From Cryptomeria japonica (lineage: Eukaryota > Streptophyta > Pinopsida > Cupressales > Cupressaceae), in contig NC_081415.1 of assembly GCF_030272615.1 (NCBI RefSeq), positions 102,584,296-102,648,295 on the forward strand: 64,000 bases of DNA, written 5' to 3'. Shown here piece by piece: positions 33,393-45,156 of this stretch. Made by a program: the position numbers and the translations under genes. Numbering within the stretch: the stretch's first letter is position 1; the number at the start of each line of letters is the position of its first letter. Below the pieces are notes generated by a model. That model searched no databases. It was not told the origin of the DNA and saw only the letters and a list, made by a program, of their open reading frames with translations.

Positions 33393-33629
33393 TGTCGTGT
33401 ATGTGATGTGTACCTATACCTGCAAACACAAAACACTTAATAGATTATTACAAGCATGGTTAATGAATTTAAATCAAAGAAATATAAAACCATAACTAAG
33501 TGATCTATCGCCTCCTATTAAATGCGAGTATGAATTTTGCTCTCAGATCTGGTTATGCAAATTCTAGTGACTTGACTACACTTAGATGGAAGACTTAAAT
33601 GATGAAGATGCATGATCTAGCAATGATAG
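33393..33629 (-). repeat. Element C 3' LTR, outer part
   Basis: It matches 53,140-53,376 of the 5' LTR. It is cut at 33,629 by element D and resumes at 41,346. Confidence 0.93.
33625..33629. repeat. Target-site duplication of element D (GATAG)
   Basis: GATAG at 33,625-33,629 is repeated at 41,341-41,345. The unoccupied site AATGATAGCATG is visible in the 5' LTR of C near 53,370. Confidence 0.95.
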
Positions 33630-34819
33630 TGTAAAGCGGAAAATTGCGATCGAACCCTAAGTGTTCCCCCCACCACTCCAAGGAGAGAGAAAGGAGGTCA
33701 CTAGGGTTGACGGTTTTCACTTAGGGGAGACTTTACATTCAAAAGAGGGGTTGAAACCCACAAGATCCAATCCCACACAATGCAAGATTTGATTCTAAAT
33801 GAGTTTCAAGGGTTAAGACAGCAAGGCTACCCTCTTTTGTAAAGAATGTAGATAGAAGGATTGAGCTAGGAATGCATGTAAAGTGAGAAAGATTCACTTA
33901 TAAATAGAGATAGGAATATAGGATGAAGATGCAGACCTGGAATTAGTAGTAAAATGTCGAGACGATGTTGTTCTACAAATTTGAGCGAAAGTTGACGGGA
34001 CGATGGCGCCCGGTGTGCACACGGTCCTCTGAAAAATCCGCGAAACGAAGGGGGATCTGTTCGTCTCTGCACAAGGATTCCAAATCTTTAATTACAATTG
34101 CGTACCTACAACCTACACATAGAAAAGAGAGGACGATTGGGCGGTTAGGGATTAGGGGTTTGCCCTTAGGTCAAACCCCGGTTTTGGAATTAACCAAGAA
34201 ATGAGAAATGTTGTAAATGTAAATGATTGTAATGTAATAAAGTACCAATACCTTGTTGTAAGAATGTTTGTATTCTTACATGCGAAGGTGTAAATGTTGT
34301 TGTATGTTGTATGTTGTAAGTGATCTCCTCTTCAATGGTTGAATCCTTGTCTTGAATGCAACACTTAGCCTTGAATGGATACTTAGAATGATCAATTGCT
34401 TGAAGGGATGCTTGGATGCTTGAATGCTTGAATGTTTGAATGTCGCTTCTGCCTTTTTTCCATCTACCCTTTTTGAGAGGGGAAATGTAGTTTATATACT
34501 TGCCAATTAGGGTTGAAAGACTGATTTTTCTGACCTTAGGCCGACCAGGAAACATTATTTTCCAATTTGCAAACTTAAAGACCCGAAGCCCCATAAGAGA
34601 CCGGGCCCAAAATAGGGCCAAGGACCAGGGCACTGGGCGCCATGGTCCCACCTCCAGGGACAGCAGGGTGCAAGGAGGATTAGGCCAGGGTGCTGAAAAA
34701 TGCAGTTTTTGATGTCATGAACAAGTTTCGGGGTCTCCATTCAGGTTCAGTGTTGCGTCGCCATCGTGAAGACCCAAATGCAATTGAAATTGCAAGTGCC
34801 ACAATTTTAGGACGCTACA
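33630..34819 (-). repeat. Element D 3' LTR (1,190 bp)
   Basis: It is bounded by TGTAAAGCGG and GGACGCTACA on the + strand and followed by the PPT. It has a TATATAAAC box (34,491-34,499, - strand) and one copy of the GGACCGTG-type motif (33,997-34,029). Confidence 0.94.
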
Positions 34820-34867
34820 TTTAGCCCCCACTTTAGCGGGAGTATAAGCCCATACTTCTGGTAAAGT
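34820..34867 (-). other. Polypurine tract with overlapping stem-loop, element D
   Basis: On the - strand the PPT AAAGTGGGGGCTAAA (34,820-34,834) abuts the 3' LTR. ACTTTA (34,862-34,867) pairs with TAAAGT (34,830-34,835), and inside it AGTAT pairs with ATACT around GGGCTT. The span is 38 nt. The stem sequences differ from those of A-C but the shape and position are the same. Confidence 0.65.
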
Positions 34868-35557
34868 ACAAGGAAACAACATTGAAAGACTTTCACCACG
34901 TCAAGGAGGCAAGACACACCAAGCCCCCAGTGGACTAAGGATCTTACAACTTTGATTGACAAAGTAAAAGGGAAGATCACGAGGGAGAACCATGACTATC
35001 AGTAGTAAGGTTCCCTCACTATGAGTCATGTAAGAAAAATACCAAAAATTTTCAAGGCAAAGCTAAGTTCGCCAAGAAATTTTCAAGTATCCTGAAGGGA
35101 TAGACAGGATGTATGCCCCCCTACGTTAAAGCGATCGCACACGCCTAAATGGGGGTGATTGCTTTAAGGTAGTGATACACATAAGAAATGAGAAGGGAAA
35201 GGAGCACATTATCACAAAGATTTAGCCCCCAAGTGTGAGATAAACCCAAGGATAATAGACACAAAACACAAAGCATGAGGTGACTTCGCTTTCCTCAGGC
35301 TCAGTATGCTGTATGATAATTCATGTATATCATATGTATGTATGCATAATTGTTCTTCATTCCCCAATCAAGGAAGGTCACCTAGAAGAAGGGAACACAT
35401 GTGTCTTTTGAGTGAACATGAGAGAGACCAAAAGAGATCTCAATGCTTTGCATCATCCTCAAGTAGACAACACTAAGGACAACAAATAGAAGAATGAGAA
35501 TAACACATAGAAGAAGTAACAAAAGAGAGGAGGAGAGAGTCTGCTATGCTAATGAAA
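34868..35557 (-). other. Element D region between coding frame and PPT
   Basis: No coding motif is seen; the pol genes that should lie here are absent. A second PPT-like string, CACTTGGGGGCTAAA on the - strand (35,221-35,235), resembles the true PPT and may be a duplicated or internal tract. Confidence 0.55.
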
Positions 35558-38500
35558 CTAGTCTAGCACGTCATCCACCCCCTGATCTTGCTGATCAATA
35601 TTTCGGGAAGGCAGGAAACACGCTAGAGGAGGAACATTCAACACAGCAGATGGAGCTATCACAAGATCCAAACAAGGGCTATGTTCATGTTCCAAGCCAC
35701 GTTGTTCTTGTCTAGGAGCTAGGATAAGTGCTTTAGAAAATTCGTTAGATAAATGGTTATCAACATCAACATATTCATATTCACTATCAGAAGCAAGAGA
35801 AGTAACATTTTCATCATGAATAACATTTTCATCTATATCATCATCAAGATTTATAAAAATAGGATCTTTAACTCGCACAGGATCAAAACCATCATGCATC
35901 TTATGTTTAGGAGATTTTGGAGAAAATGGAATAATGCTTGTTGAAGGTGTTTTTGGGAATTGCAAAGTTTGAGAAGCAGCTGCTTGAGCTCTAAGACGAT
36001 GCTTTCATCGACGTTCACGCACAGAACGATTTCATCTAGTCTTAGTAGGAAGTGGAGAAGATTGAGGAGGAGGAATGTTCTCATCCTTATCACTTGGGTG
36101 TTTAGGTTGTGGTCTCTTAGGCTGGATAATAGGAGAAGAGGAAGGTCTCTTCTCTCCATAAGAGGAAGGAGGTGGAACTGCTCCGTATAAAAGAGGAATA
36201 TTTGGTTTAGGAAGAAGACCAAGTCCATCATGACGAGGAGGTATAGGTCTACTTGTAGAAAGTTTATTAGACATAGACATAGTCACATCCATAGGAATGG
36301 GTTGGGAATCTTCTTGAGGAAAGACATTAGTTTTATCTTTCAAAGGAAGAACTTCCTTCTCAAGAACGATAGGAATATCAAGTTTGGGTGTTCTAGGTTC
36401 ACTTAGAGATAGGATCATATCTTTTTTCCACTTTTGATAAGATTTGAAAAGATGATCACTTCGCGGAGGAAGAGATTGGAATTGTTTAGGCCAAAAATAA
36501 TCAATAGGAATGCTAGAAGTTCTTTCAGCTGGTTTAAAGAGACTATGATTGACAGTAACAACTTCACCATTATAGGGAAATTTCAAAAATTTATGAATAG
36601 GAGAAGCAATAGCTTTCATGGAAGATAGCCAAGGATAGCCTAGCTTCACACGAAATTGTTCGGATGAAGGAATAATAGCAAAGTTCACATCAAGGGATTT
36701 GTTATGGACCTCAATAGGTAATGTAATAGAACCAATTGCAGGAGAAGAAAATGCATCAAATAATTTCACAACCACATCTGTTTTGTCATAGATCACCTGA
36801 TTCAATTGTAAAGTAAAGAGAAATTCTTTAGTAATAACATTAACCATGCAAGAAGAATCAATAAGCACTCCACGGCAAGGTGTATTCTTGACTTTTGCAA
36901 CTATGTATAAAGGACCATCAGGTGCCCTGATAGTTTCACTAGAATCAAATGTGATGGAAGGTTCTTTAGGGTTTTCTTGCTGCTCTACAAAGTTAATCAC
37001 ATTCGGAGTCATAGACACAAGACCATCAGATGAGAAAGAGGAATCATTAGCCTCAATCGCATTAGAGGTATGAGAAGGTAATGGATTAGTAAAAATCTTA
37101 AGATTTTGGTTAGGAGGAGCTACAGATGTGTTTCCTTTATCATTCATACCAGAAACAGAGATAGTATTATTGTCAATCAAATCTTGAATTTTACCCTTTA
37201 AAGCAAAACATTTTTCAGTATCATGCCCAGGTTGACGATGAAATTGACAAAAAGATTTGTTATCAAAATAGGGTGAATTAATCTTTGCAGGATCTATTTG
37301 CCTTATAGGAGGAAGAGTAAGCACATTTTGTTCCAATAACTTATTCATAATACTATGCAATGATTCATTCAAAGGAATAAACTTTCTTTCTTTCTTGAAA
37401 AACTTAGAAATAGGAGGCACACCTGATGCTGCATTCACATTGTTGTTGATGATGTTTTCATTGAATTTAACAGACTCTCTGTTCGGTTTAAACTTCCCAA
37501 ATGGTTGTTGACTACTATCACCCTTATCACTCGGAGCCATAGGATTTGCTTGTTCCATTTGACTCACAGTCAGTTGATAATTGTGAAGAGTTGCACACAA
37601 CTGTTGGAAAGAAGTAAACTCAGAAAACAAAAGTTTTTCTCTAATATCTTTTTGTAAATTAGAAATAAAGATTCTTTGAATATCATTGTCAGGCACTGGA
37701 AAAGAAATTTGAGCATACAAATGCTTATATCTACCAATGAAATCAGTCACTTTTTCTTTAACACCTTGTTTACAATGCATTAAATCAATCAAAGTAACTT
37801 TAAGACTTATATTGTTTTGAAATTGTTGAATAAAAGCATTTGCAAGTTGTTCGAAAGAAGTAATAGAATAAGAAGGCAACGAGCAATACCATTGTAGGGC
37901 TTTATCTCTTAATGTCCTAGTAAACAGTTTTGCAAGCAACCTTTGGTCATAAGCAAAATCGGTACATATTGTTTGAAAAGTCTTAACATGTGTTAGAGGA
38001 TCACCTTTACCATTATAAAGCTCCAAATGCGGGATTTCAACATGCTTAGGAGGGATAGCTCGAACAATGTCAAGAGAAAGTGGGCTCGCAACATCAAATG
38101 TGGGCACACTAAACTTAGATTGATTCATAGAGGCAATTTGTTGTTGAAAAGAAGAGACAGTTTGTGCAAGATTGTTAATGGTCACTTCAGTCGAAGAGTT
38201 CATATTAGACGTGTTAGATTGTGATGGAGGTATTATGTTATTAAAAGAAGGTATTAATTGAGATTAAGGTGGCGGGACACTATGATAGTTAGTCAGAGGA
38301 GATGGTTGGAAAACAGGAGCACTACAACGAGGAATGGAATGGTTGAATGAATTGCCCCCTTGCGTCATGTTCATTTGTGGAGATGTAATAGGAACACTTA
38401 TTGAAGGAATGAATGAAGGAAGAGGGTTAATTGAAGAGGAAGGATTGCCCCCATGACTGGTGATCATAGGCAGAATGTCTTGTATAGAAGTAGTAATTAT

Positions 38501-38971
38501 GTTTGATGTAAAGGTAGGTATACTAGCAATAGAAGTTGTCAATGGAATAGAATGATTGACTTGAGTGGGAGGTTGTGTATAACCTAAAGTTTCAGCACAA
38601 CTCTTCATAGGCATCACATTCGAATCCACAATGTGTGCAATACCACGCAAAATATCAATTCCATTCTTATCACTTTTAACCATACGTTTTAGACCCTCAA
38701 TTAATGAAAGAGCTTGACTATCAGGATACTCTTGAGACATCCATTGCTGAAAATCATCAAATTGGTTATCCAATTTTGAAAGTTGTTTTACAGAAACCTC
38801 ATGGAGAGCTTCTTCATCATGAGGAGGATTAGAGGAATTACCCGTGTCCTCGTTAAAAAGGCTATTCAAATTAGGTTCCATCTCTTCAGTAATTAAACCT
38901 TGGAAAGAATTAATTCTACGGCTTCGTCTAACGGGAATAGTGTAAGTAGGGCTTATTGTTGTAAAACTCAT
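35558..38971 (-). pseudogene. gag: Element D gag-protease frame (1,138 codons, three stops)
   Basis: One reading frame runs from the ATG at 38,971 to 35,558 and is broken only by three stops (38,264-38,266, 36,032-36,034 and about 35,999). The first part (235 codons) is Ser/Pro/Ile-rich. The central open part (723 codons, 38,203-36,032) has the gag core at residues 50-210 (PHLELYNGKGDPLTHVKTFQ, RTLRDKALQWYCSLP). Its zinc knuckle is C319-H322-H327-C332. A protease-like domain lies near residues 430-530 (GVLIDSSCMVNVI, D449), ending with RVKLGYPWLSSMKAIAS. The last part is acidic (DDDIDENVIHDENV). The active-site triplet reads DSS rather than DGG/DNG as in related elements. The stops fit CAA to TAA and CGA to TGA. 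The frame is remarkably long for a decayed element. Confidence 0.88.
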
Positions 38972-40128
38972 GCACTAGAGAGGGAGAGAAGATTTTGAAT
39001 TTAGAGGTAGCAAATTTCAATAAAATCAGCCAATCTCCTAGATTTAAGCTGTTAAATGCAATCACGACAATCTCCCGAAATTTCAGAAAAAATGTCAGGG
39101 ACCGTGGCGAACGGAGTGCACACGGTCCTCGCAATTTTTTTTGAAATTTTCAGGGATGAAAGTTATGATGATTTTAAAGCTAATCTGAAAAAATTGAGTG
39201 ATTTTACAATCTGTAGATAGGCCAAATTAAAGTTGCAATCTCAAAATTGAACCCTACCAAGATTGTTGAAAAATGCAAAATTTGAATTTTGAAAAAGAGA
39301 GGGAAACTGAAATTTTGAATTTTATGATTTTAGAGGGAATACCAAAAGCAATGCAAGTTTTGAATTTTAAAAGTTGACTCAATTTCACACAAAATTCAAT
39401 TTTGAAAGCGGAAATCAAAGTTGGTATAATTAAACACTTAATTTCAAAAGTCACAAATTGTAAGAAATTGAATAAAACACTGAAATTTCGAATGAATGCC
39501 GACACACTTTTCAGATTTAGGATAGTAAGAACACAATTTTGCCACAAAATTTCAATTTCAACAATTTTTGAATGATTAGAAGCCTTAATCCAAGCAATCA
39601 CTAGATCAACTTTGACTTTAATTTTGAAAGTGTTAGAATTGATGAGATCAGCCAAAATTCTGGATTTTAGTAGAAAAATACAGTAAGATCTAACTGTCGA
39701 AATTTCAGAAAAAATGTCGGGGACGATGGCGCTCGGGGTGCACACGGTCCTCGCAACTTTTTTCCAAATTTTCAGGGATGAAAGATATTATGATTTTGTT
39801 GCGGAATCCAAAGTTACAGCTGATTTGGAGATGTCTTGATCAGTGAGATTATCGGTCAAAGGTTGAATCAAGAGGGTTTTAAAAATTAGGGCTTTGACAC
39901 TTAACCACTTAATTTTCAAAATTAAAGCACAAATATGAATTGATAGTTTACAATAGAAGGGTAGATCTGAAACAAGCATTAACAATTAAACATTTCACAA
40001 GCTCAATTACTAAAAAGAAAATTTAGGGTTTTTATGCAATTATCCTCTAAAATTTGCAAAAGATCAAACATGGAAATGTAATTAAGGCATCCAATTTTCA
40101 GATCTAACCATGAATAATCAGAAAGGAT
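38972..40128 (-). other. Element D leader
   Basis: It is untranslated and AT-rich, with two diverged copies of a block of about 90 bp (39,080-39,170 and 39,703-39,790). Each holds AAAATGTC, GGGAC, GTGCACACGGTCCTCGCAA, then TTTTCAGGGATGAAAG. The first copy forms a perfect 8-bp stem, GGACCGTG with CACGGTCC (39,099-39,128). A related motif lies in both LTRs. Confidence 0.65.
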
Positions 40129-40147
40129 GTTCACGTCGGGTTCACCA
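40129..40147 (-). other. Primer binding site of element D (tRNA-Trp)
   Basis: On the - strand TGGTGAACCCGACGTGAAC lies three bases after the 5' LTR. It matches the plant tRNA-Trp 3' end except at the last base, and is almost identical to the site of element B. Confidence 0.83.
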
Positions 40148-40150
40148 AAA

Positions 40151-41340
40151 TGTAAAGCAGAAAATTGCGATCGAACCCTAAGTGTTCCCCCCACCACTCC
40201 AAGGAGAGAGAAAGGAGGTCACTAGGGTTGACGGTTTTCACTTAGGGGAGACTTTACATTCAAAAGAGGGGTTGAAACCCACAAGATCCAATCCCACACA
40301 ATGCAAGATTTGATTCTAAATGAGTTTCAAGGGTTAAGACAGCAAGGCTACCCTCTTTTGTAAAGAATGTAGATAGAAGGATTGAGCTAGGAATGCATGT
40401 AAAGTGAGAAAGATTCACTTATAAACAGAGATAGGAATATAGGATGAAGATGCGGACCTGGAATTAGTAGTAAAATGTCGAGACGATGCTGTCCTACAAA
40501 TTTGAGCGAAAGTTGACGGGACGATGGCGCCCGGTGTGCACACGGTCCTCTGAAAAATCCGCGAAACGAAGGGGGATCTATTCGTCTCTGTACAAGGATT
40601 CCAAATCTTCAATTACAGCTGCGTACCTACAACCTACACACAGAAAAGAGAGGACGATTGGGGGGTTAGGGATTAGGGGTTTGCCCTTAGGTCAAACCCC
40701 GGTTTTGGAATTAATCAAGAAATGAGAAATGTTGTAAATGTAAATGATTGTAATGTAATAAAGTACCAATACCTTGTTGTAAGAATGTTTGTATTCTTAC
40801 ATGCGAAGGTGTAAATGTTGTTGTATGTTGTATGTTGTAAGTGATCTCCTCTTCAATGGTTGAATCCTTGTCTTGAATGCAACACTTAGCCTTGAATGGA
40901 GACTTAGAATGATCAATTGCTTGAAGGAATGCTTGGATGCTTGAATGCTTGAATGTTTGAATGTCGCTTCCACCTTTTTTCCATCTACCCTTTTTGAGAG
41001 GGGAAATGTAGTTTATATACTTGCCAATTAGGGTTGAAAGACTGATTTTTCCGACCTTAGGCCAACCAAGAAACATTATTTTCCAATTTGCAAACTTAAA
41101 GACCCGAAGCCCCATAAGAGACCGGGCCCAAAATAGGGCCAGGGACCAGGGCGCTGGGCGCCATGGTCCCACCTCCAGGGATAGCAGGGTGTAAGGAGGA
41201 TTAGGCTAGGGTGCTGAAAAATGCAGTTTTTGATGTCATGAACAAGTTTCGGGGTCTCCATTCAGGTTCAGTGTTGCGTCACCATCGTGAAGACCCAAAT
41301 GCAGTCGAAATTGCAAGTGTCGCAATTTTAGGACGCTACA
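40151..41340 (-). repeat. Element D 5' LTR (1,190 bp)
   Basis: Same length as the 3' LTR. A TATATAAAC box lies at 41,012-41,020 (- strand) and the GGACCGTG-type motif at 40,518-40,550. In element orientation the motif is downstream of the TATA box, so it is probably in the transcribed R-U5 part. Confidence 0.94.
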
Positions 41341-41345
41341 GATAG

Positions 41346-42114
41346 CATGATTAAGCTACATGATTTCATGATTATTCTAGAGAATAAACTAGAATGAAGA
41401 TGCAATTAAGCTAAAATTGAACATGATAACAATGCTAAGAATGATTTGCTAAGAGCTATATTCCTATAGTAACAATGCTTGAATGTAAATGAGATGGGAT
41501 CCTTTGTGCTCCAAAATGAGGTCTATTTATAGGATTTCCAAGGCTAGGGGTGAGGTGGCAGGAATCAACGGTCAAGATTGATTTGAAGATATCAATGGTT
41601 AAATTGGAGGAGGTTGGCAAAGGGGTTGGATTAAAGGGAACATCTGTCATCTCTATGGTGACAAGTGTCAAGAGGCTTCTAGAAGAGGTTGGATGAAAGG
41701 GAACACTTAGTGACAAGTGTCACAAAGCTTTTCTCGTGAGAGGGTAAAGTGTTCAAGGAAGGGGGACATGTGGGTAGATGGAATGGGTTAGGTTTAGGAG
41801 AATTTGAATTTAGAAATTCAAATAATAGCAAAAGGATAATTAATTTCAACAACTCATAAATTTGATTTGTTTTATTTAATTAGAGGATTAGAAGAAATGA
41901 TTTTGACAAGGAAAAATTAATTAATTTGAATTAATTAATCAAAGGGAATTATTGAAATGAACCTATTAAATAAATCCTTAGATTTATTAATAAGTAGATG
42001 AAAAGGGGGAGGTTTAATCAAATTGTTGATGAATTCAATTAAATTGGGGAGGGAGATTAATTAAATAATTGCTTATTGAATTAATTATCTTCAGACCATT
42101 TTTAGGTGTATACA
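41346..42114 (-). repeat. Element C 3' LTR, inner part
   Basis: It continues the LTR from 33,629 and ends at TGTATACA (42,107-42,114), next to the PPT. It carries about 85 bp near 41,540-41,630 that are missing from the 5' LTR. It has the TATA box CTATTTATA (+ strand, about 41,523-41,531). Confidence 0.92.
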
Positions 42115-42161
42115 TTTTGCCCCTCTTTGAAGCGAGGTGTGATGACGCGTTGATTCAAAGA
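42115..42161 (-). other. Polypurine tract with overlapping stem-loop, element C
   Basis: On the - strand the PPT AAAGAGGGGCAAAA (42,115-42,128) abuts the 3' LTR. TCTTTGAA pairs with TTCAAAGA (42,154-42,161 and 42,124-42,131), and GCG pairs with CGC inside. The span is 38 nt. Confidence 0.7.
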
Positions 42162-43788
42162 ATAATCTCATTTTGATGATGATATTGGTTTGATAGGATG
42201 CCCCAGCTCTTGATTGCTAAATTTCGGTATGATGATGCCCCCTTAGGATATCAATTGAGATAATTGATCTTTGGAGTTTTGCGAAATTGATATCTCGATA
42301 GATTTGATTTGATTTCTGCAACTGTGTTTGATGAAAATGCGAGTTCTTCAATTAGCTTGATTGTTTAGATTGATAATATTGATAAATCTTGATTGATTAG
42401 ATTGATAAGATCGAGATTCAGTCTGGTTTCAGGGATGACACCTCATGTATAAGACAAAGATGATCAAAGTGTATGGTTTTAGGAAGGATACATCCTTTAT
42501 AGGACATGGATCAGAGCATCTGGTTTTAGGAAGGATACATCCTATATAAGACATGAATCGGAATCGATTAGGTTTGATTGATTGATTTGATTTGAGAAGG
42601 TTGATTGATTGATTTGATAAAGAATTGATAGTTTGTTGATATCAAGTTGCAGAAAGATTCAAATATGCTAATGTTGATTCTATTGAGAGAGATAGCATAA
42701 TATTTTCCCTGGGTCGACAATATCTAGAGAGATATGAGTCATTATTCTGATTGCATATACACTTGTGATGATACCTGGATGATTCCTATGATAGATTTAA
42801 CCTTGGATAAAAGGAGCATGCAAGATCCCATGCGATAATGAAATGCAAGCTAAAATGCAAATGAAAATGCTACAACCGGACTAGTCACTGGATTATTGCG
42901 TTTTTGTCATCATTGAGCTTTTGAAATGTGGGAAGTGAGTGCAAACATCGATGGTATAATTAAACCATGATGACCTGAGCACTATTTTCCTAGATTTTGA
43001 TATAGCAAGTTAGCACAAGCATCGAGGTATAATTGAATCGAGATGACCTGAGTGTTGCTTGCATAAAACAGGCAGTATTAATCATTTTAATACGCAAATC
43101 GGAAATGTCTTCAATGATACTCCGATGATCATGTCCCGAGACAAATTTGCACATATTAATGATTAATTTTCAGACAACAGACAATAAAAATATCATGTTC
43201 TTTCCTTGTTCCTCTAGTCAAAGACATCCTGGAGTCACTCATAAATCATGATAGCGAAAATCAATATAGAAAATTTAAACAATCATGTTAAAATCATTAT
43301 CCACTGAAAAGTGTGTGAATGTGCTTAGATTGACTTTGTGATAGCTTGATAATTGATAGTTTGATCTCGTGTTCAACGTTGGATGTGTCTCAGTTTTTGC
43401 TTGATAAGAGTTGTCTAACTATTGTTCTACCTGTTTGATTAAGCTCAAAATGATCAAGAGTTTGCCCCCAGCTAGGTGTAGGATTTTGCCCCAAGCCTAG
43501 AAACAAAGTTGTTATGATATATCTAATGATCTAAACCATGGCAAGAAGCCACCTGGGATGCCTGTGTATGTAGAAAGGCTTCATCATGATCAATGTTGAT
43601 GGAAAATGAATGAATGCAAGTGGAAAGATGCATGAACTAATAGATGGAAGAGCTAGCGGACAAATAGCGCCTGTTTTCCATGTTTTCACCGTCTATTTTT
43701 ATTGCACTTTTTATGATATTTTGATTTTTTTTTATTTTGGATTTTTATTTTTTTTATTTTATTTTATGATTTTGATTTTTTCTGATTT
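42162..43788 (-). other. Element C 3' untranslated region
   Basis: No coding motif is seen. Three degenerate repeats of about 50 bp lie at 42,420-42,555 (TGGTTTTAGGAAGGATACAT, with an AGGAT/ATCCT palindrome). A duplicated unit of about 80 bp at 42,930-43,060 contains TTTGATATAGCAAGTTA (42,996-43,012), as in element B. A partial copy of the 3' structured module is at 43,661-43,700. The tract 43,700-43,800 is T-rich low complexity. Confidence 0.6.
43661..43700 (-). promoter_or_regulatory. 3' structured RNA module (element C, partial copy)
   Basis: On the - strand GGTGAAAACATGGAAAACAG corresponds to the second hairpin of A and B. An outer AAATAG/CTATTT pair (43,693-43,698 and 43,662-43,667) closes it. 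The inner CATG/CAGG pair has one mismatch. The first hairpin and the CCTTGGGTAAGT string are missing. Confidence 0.4.
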
Positions 43789-45156
43789 TTAGACATAAAT
43801 TTTTTTCAGATGTATGTTATTGATGGGTTCCTCGAGCTGATCTTCGTCCTGTGTTGATAGCTGATATGCTCCTGATCCAAATATTGTTGTGACCACAACT
43901 GGACCTAACCAATTTGGTTCAAACTTTCCTTTCTTTTCTTGATCTGCTTGGTTGCATGGATTTTCCTTAAGCACTAGTTCTCCAACTTGAAAGACTCTTG
44001 GTTTGACCTTTTGATTATAATTCTGGCACATTCTTTGCTGATATACCTTTAAATGATCAAATGCATTTTGTTTTCATTCATGGATCAATTCTAACTATTG
44101 CAGTCTAGATACTTGTTGTTCTTCATCTGGGATGAGACCTTTTAGTGATACACGTAGAGAGGGTATCTCTACTTCGATTGGCAATATGGCTTCTGATCCG
44201 TATACAAGAGAGAAAGGTGTGGCACCTGTTGGTGTGCAGATACTGGTATGATAGGCCCATAGAGTAGGGTTCAATTGAATATGCCAATCTCTTCTAGCAT
44301 CATTCACTGTCTTTTTGAGGATTTTGAAAATAGTTTTGTTAGATGCTTCTGCTTTCCCATTCCCCTGTAGATAATAGGGTGTGGAAAATCTTTGTTGGAT
44401 CTTAAACTTTTCACATAGCTCTTGTACATCCTGATTCTTGAATGGTCGCCCATTATTAGTGATAATGGTCATGGGTATTCCATAGCGACAAATGATATTA
44501 TTCAAGATAAATGCACCAATTTGTTTTCCTATGATGTTTGTGAGAGGTACAACCTCAATCCATTTTGTAAAATATTTTGTAGCTACAAGGATAAATTTGT
44601 GACCATTAGATGAAGAAGGATTTATATTTCCTACTAGATCCAAACCCCATTGACAAAAATGCCAAGATGCTAAAGCATGAAGTTCTTGTGCTGGTGCGTG
44701 AATCAAGTTCCCATGGATCTGACATTGTTTGCATGTTCTTGCTATCTGAAAAGAATCTTGTTCCATAGTCGACAAATAATAGCCCAAGCGTATGAGTTTT
44801 TTCAAAAGGGTAAGACCACTTGAATGAGTGCCACACATGTTTTTATGGACTTCATCTAAGGCCTTCTCAGATTCTTCTTGTTTGAGACATCTTAAGAGAG
44901 TACCATCTAGACCTTGTTTAAACAGGGTATCCGCGATGAGAGTAAAATGGGAGGATTGGCGAATAAAGTTTCTCTTTTGGTTCTTTGATAAACCAAGAGG
45001 TAGGGTGTTGTCTTTCAGGTATGTGTAAGTTTGGCCATAGTGGGAGGAATCATGCCCAACAAGGTGACAAATAGTTTGGGAATCCAAACAATTATGAGCA
45101 GGGCAAAACAATTCTTCCACTAGGAATTCATAACGTTGTTGATTTTCTTGTGTTTG
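43789..45156 (-). pseudogene. pol: Element C integrase, active-site Asp replaced by Asn
   Basis: It has the HHCC zinc site (EVHKNMCGTHSSG...RTCKQC) and the integrase core (GLDLVG, ITNNG, NGKAEASNK). In the open segment starting at 45,279 the second catalytic residue is N275 (codon 44,455-44,457, a single G-to-A change from Asp), 36 residues before E311. The C-terminal part (GKFEPNWLGPVVVTTIFGSG, INNIHLKKIYV) ends at 43,789 after a stop near 44,095. The same region of B keeps the Asp. This integrase should be inactive. Confidence 0.9.

Larger units (their letters stand above)
33630..41340 (-). mobile_element. Element D: gag-protease-only LTR element (TR-GAG-like)
   Basis: Two LTRs of exactly 1,190 bp (33,630-34,819 and 40,151-41,340) begin TGTAGCGTCC and end CGCTTTACA or CTGCTTTACA in element orientation. 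They differ by about 30 positions by eye, mostly transitions. The 5.33-kb interior on the - strand has a tRNA-Trp PBS, a leader, one long gag-protease frame and a PPT. There is no RT, RNase H or integrase. It must therefore depend on enzymes from another element, as described for TR-GAG elements; B, with the same tRNA-Trp primer site, is a candidate type of helper (inference). Confidence 0.93.
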
